This document shows, piece after piece, positions 63,572-64,000 of a DNA stretch of 64,000 nucleotides. Positions within the stretch are counted from its first letter, which is position 1. Each line of letters starts with the position of its first letter. The DNA is from Constantimarinum furrinae. GTDB lineage: Bacteria; Bacteroidota; Bacteroidia; Flavobacteriales; Flavobacteriaceae. The stretch lies in NCBI RefSeq assembly GCF_014295415.1, contig NZ_CP052909.1, forward strand, positions 2,604,001 through 2,668,000, given 5' to 3'. Both the position numbers and the translations under genes were made by a program. The notes under the pieces are model-generated. The model searched no databases and was not told where the DNA came from. It was given only the letters and a program-made list of their open reading frames with translations.

Positions 63572-64000
63572 TTCAATAAAAAACTAACGTTTACGGTAAC
63601 GCTCACTTCCATTTCGCCGGGGGCGATGGTTTGTTGTGAACTTCCTCCTTCACTGTCCATGGCCATTGTCTTATACATGGGCATAGGCGTGTTCACCGCT
63701 CTGTATTCACTTATTGAAACCGCTTTCCCTATGGTCTGATCAAGCACCGAGGCATATTCGGTGGCCTTCATTTTTGCATTTGAAATAGCTTTTTTCCGCG
63801 CTTCAGATTCTAAAGATTTGATCTGAGATGAGGAAAACGAAATACCGTCGATTCTGTTGATGCCACTTTCAAGCAAGCCATTCATAAGAACTTCGTATTT
63901 TGTAAGATCTCTCAGCTTTATAGCGATCGCCTGGTTGGCAGAATACGTATAGGTCTTGGTATTGTACTCGTAGTTCTTATTAAGTCTGATATATTCGGTA
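63568..64000 (-). CDS. SIMPL (DUF541) domain protein, C-terminal part
   Basis: The frame is open to the right edge, so at least 143 residues are visible and the N-terminus is missing; an internal ATG at 63885 is not the start. Visible are the SIMPL-type segments YSANQAIAIKLRDL, GINRIDGISFSSSQIKSLE, ARKKAISNAKMKATEYASVL and the closing GEMEVSVTVNVSFLLN. SIMPL/DUF541 proteins are periplasmic or outer membrane-associated beta-alpha proteins linked to oxidative-stress protection, with unclear chemistry. It is convergent with the TlpA-type gene. Confidence 0.85.
   Translation of the reverse strand, partial: TEYIRLNKNYEYNTKTYTYSANQAIAIKLRDLTKYEVLMNGLLESGINRIDGISFSSSQIKSLESEARKKAISNAKMKATEYASVLDQTIGKAVSISEYRAVNTPMPMYKTMAMDSEGGSSQQTIAPGEMEVSVTVNVSFLLN

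Noticed and set aside
1-64000. CRISPR arrays, insertion sequences, attachment sites
   Set aside because: No regularly spaced direct repeats, transposase or integrase coding sequence, or terminal inverted repeats were seen.

Overview
The window looks like a chromosomal segment of a marine-type member of the Flavobacteriaceae (Bacteroidota). Support comes from the gliding genes gldF and gldG, a type IX secretion C-terminal sorting domain, Bacteroidota-type promoters (-7 box TAnnTTTG, little Shine-Dalgarno), a moderately AT-rich composition, and families typical of this group (acyloxyacyl hydrolase, DUF4870, Wzi-type capsule protein, TlpA/DUF4369, HD-PycTM). I see no tRNA, rRNA, CRISPR array, insertion sequence or prophage.

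Region 1 (1-8.3 kb) is core genome. It holds the start of a sodium:alanine symporter, a PagL-like lipid A deacylase, phoH-purC, and the run DUF62 / ABM monooxygenase / gldF / gldG / dnaN. Region 2 (8.4-16.4 kb) pairs an RsbQ-like alpha/beta hydrolase with a PAS hybrid histidine kinase. An AarF/UbiB kinase, a T9SS cargo beta-propeller, a DUF4870 protein, mnmE and a 27-residue membrane peptide gene follow.

Region 3 (16.5-46.0 kb, all minus strand) is one large surface-polysaccharide locus. Reading with transcription it starts with a PAPS-making sulfate module (cysQ, a duplicated DUF2061 protein, cysC, cysD, cysN). Next come a flippase, two unusual nucleotide-enzyme-like genes (a CTP-dependent RibK-like protein and a putative NDPK-like/nucleotidyltransferase protein), a GT2 and a sulfotransferase. 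After these come a second flippase, an acyltransferase, asnB, glycosyltransferases, an epimerase and a Wzy candidate. A pglF-E-D-C-like set for Und-PP-di-N-acetylbacillosamine and Wza/Wzc/Wzi export genes close the locus. Together these predict a Wzy-type capsule or exopolysaccharide started on a bacillosamine-like sugar and carrying sulfate, and probably acetyl and amide groups.

Region 4 (46.2-64 kb) carries dps, a beta-propeller lipoprotein, and three tandem ~1,220-1,245-residue lipoproteins. Each of these has a calcineurin-like phosphoesterase domain, a middle domain with atypical-kinase-like motifs, and a C-terminal Omp85-type barrel. Divergent from them is an HD-domain protein fused to a PycTM membrane domain, convergent with a large GAF-like protein. 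A TlpA-type thioredoxin lipoprotein and a partial SIMPL protein end the window.

The strongest candidate for an undescribed system is the three-gene phosphoesterase/kinase-like/Omp85 operon. Its copies show reciprocal loss of active-site residues: the middle copy keeps the phosphoesterase motifs and loses the kinase-like ones, and the two outer copies do the opposite. Other leads are the RibK-like gene inside the capsule locus, the orphan HD-PycTM protein, and the RsbQ/PAS-kinase pair. All assignments are by eye from sequence; no search or structure prediction was run.
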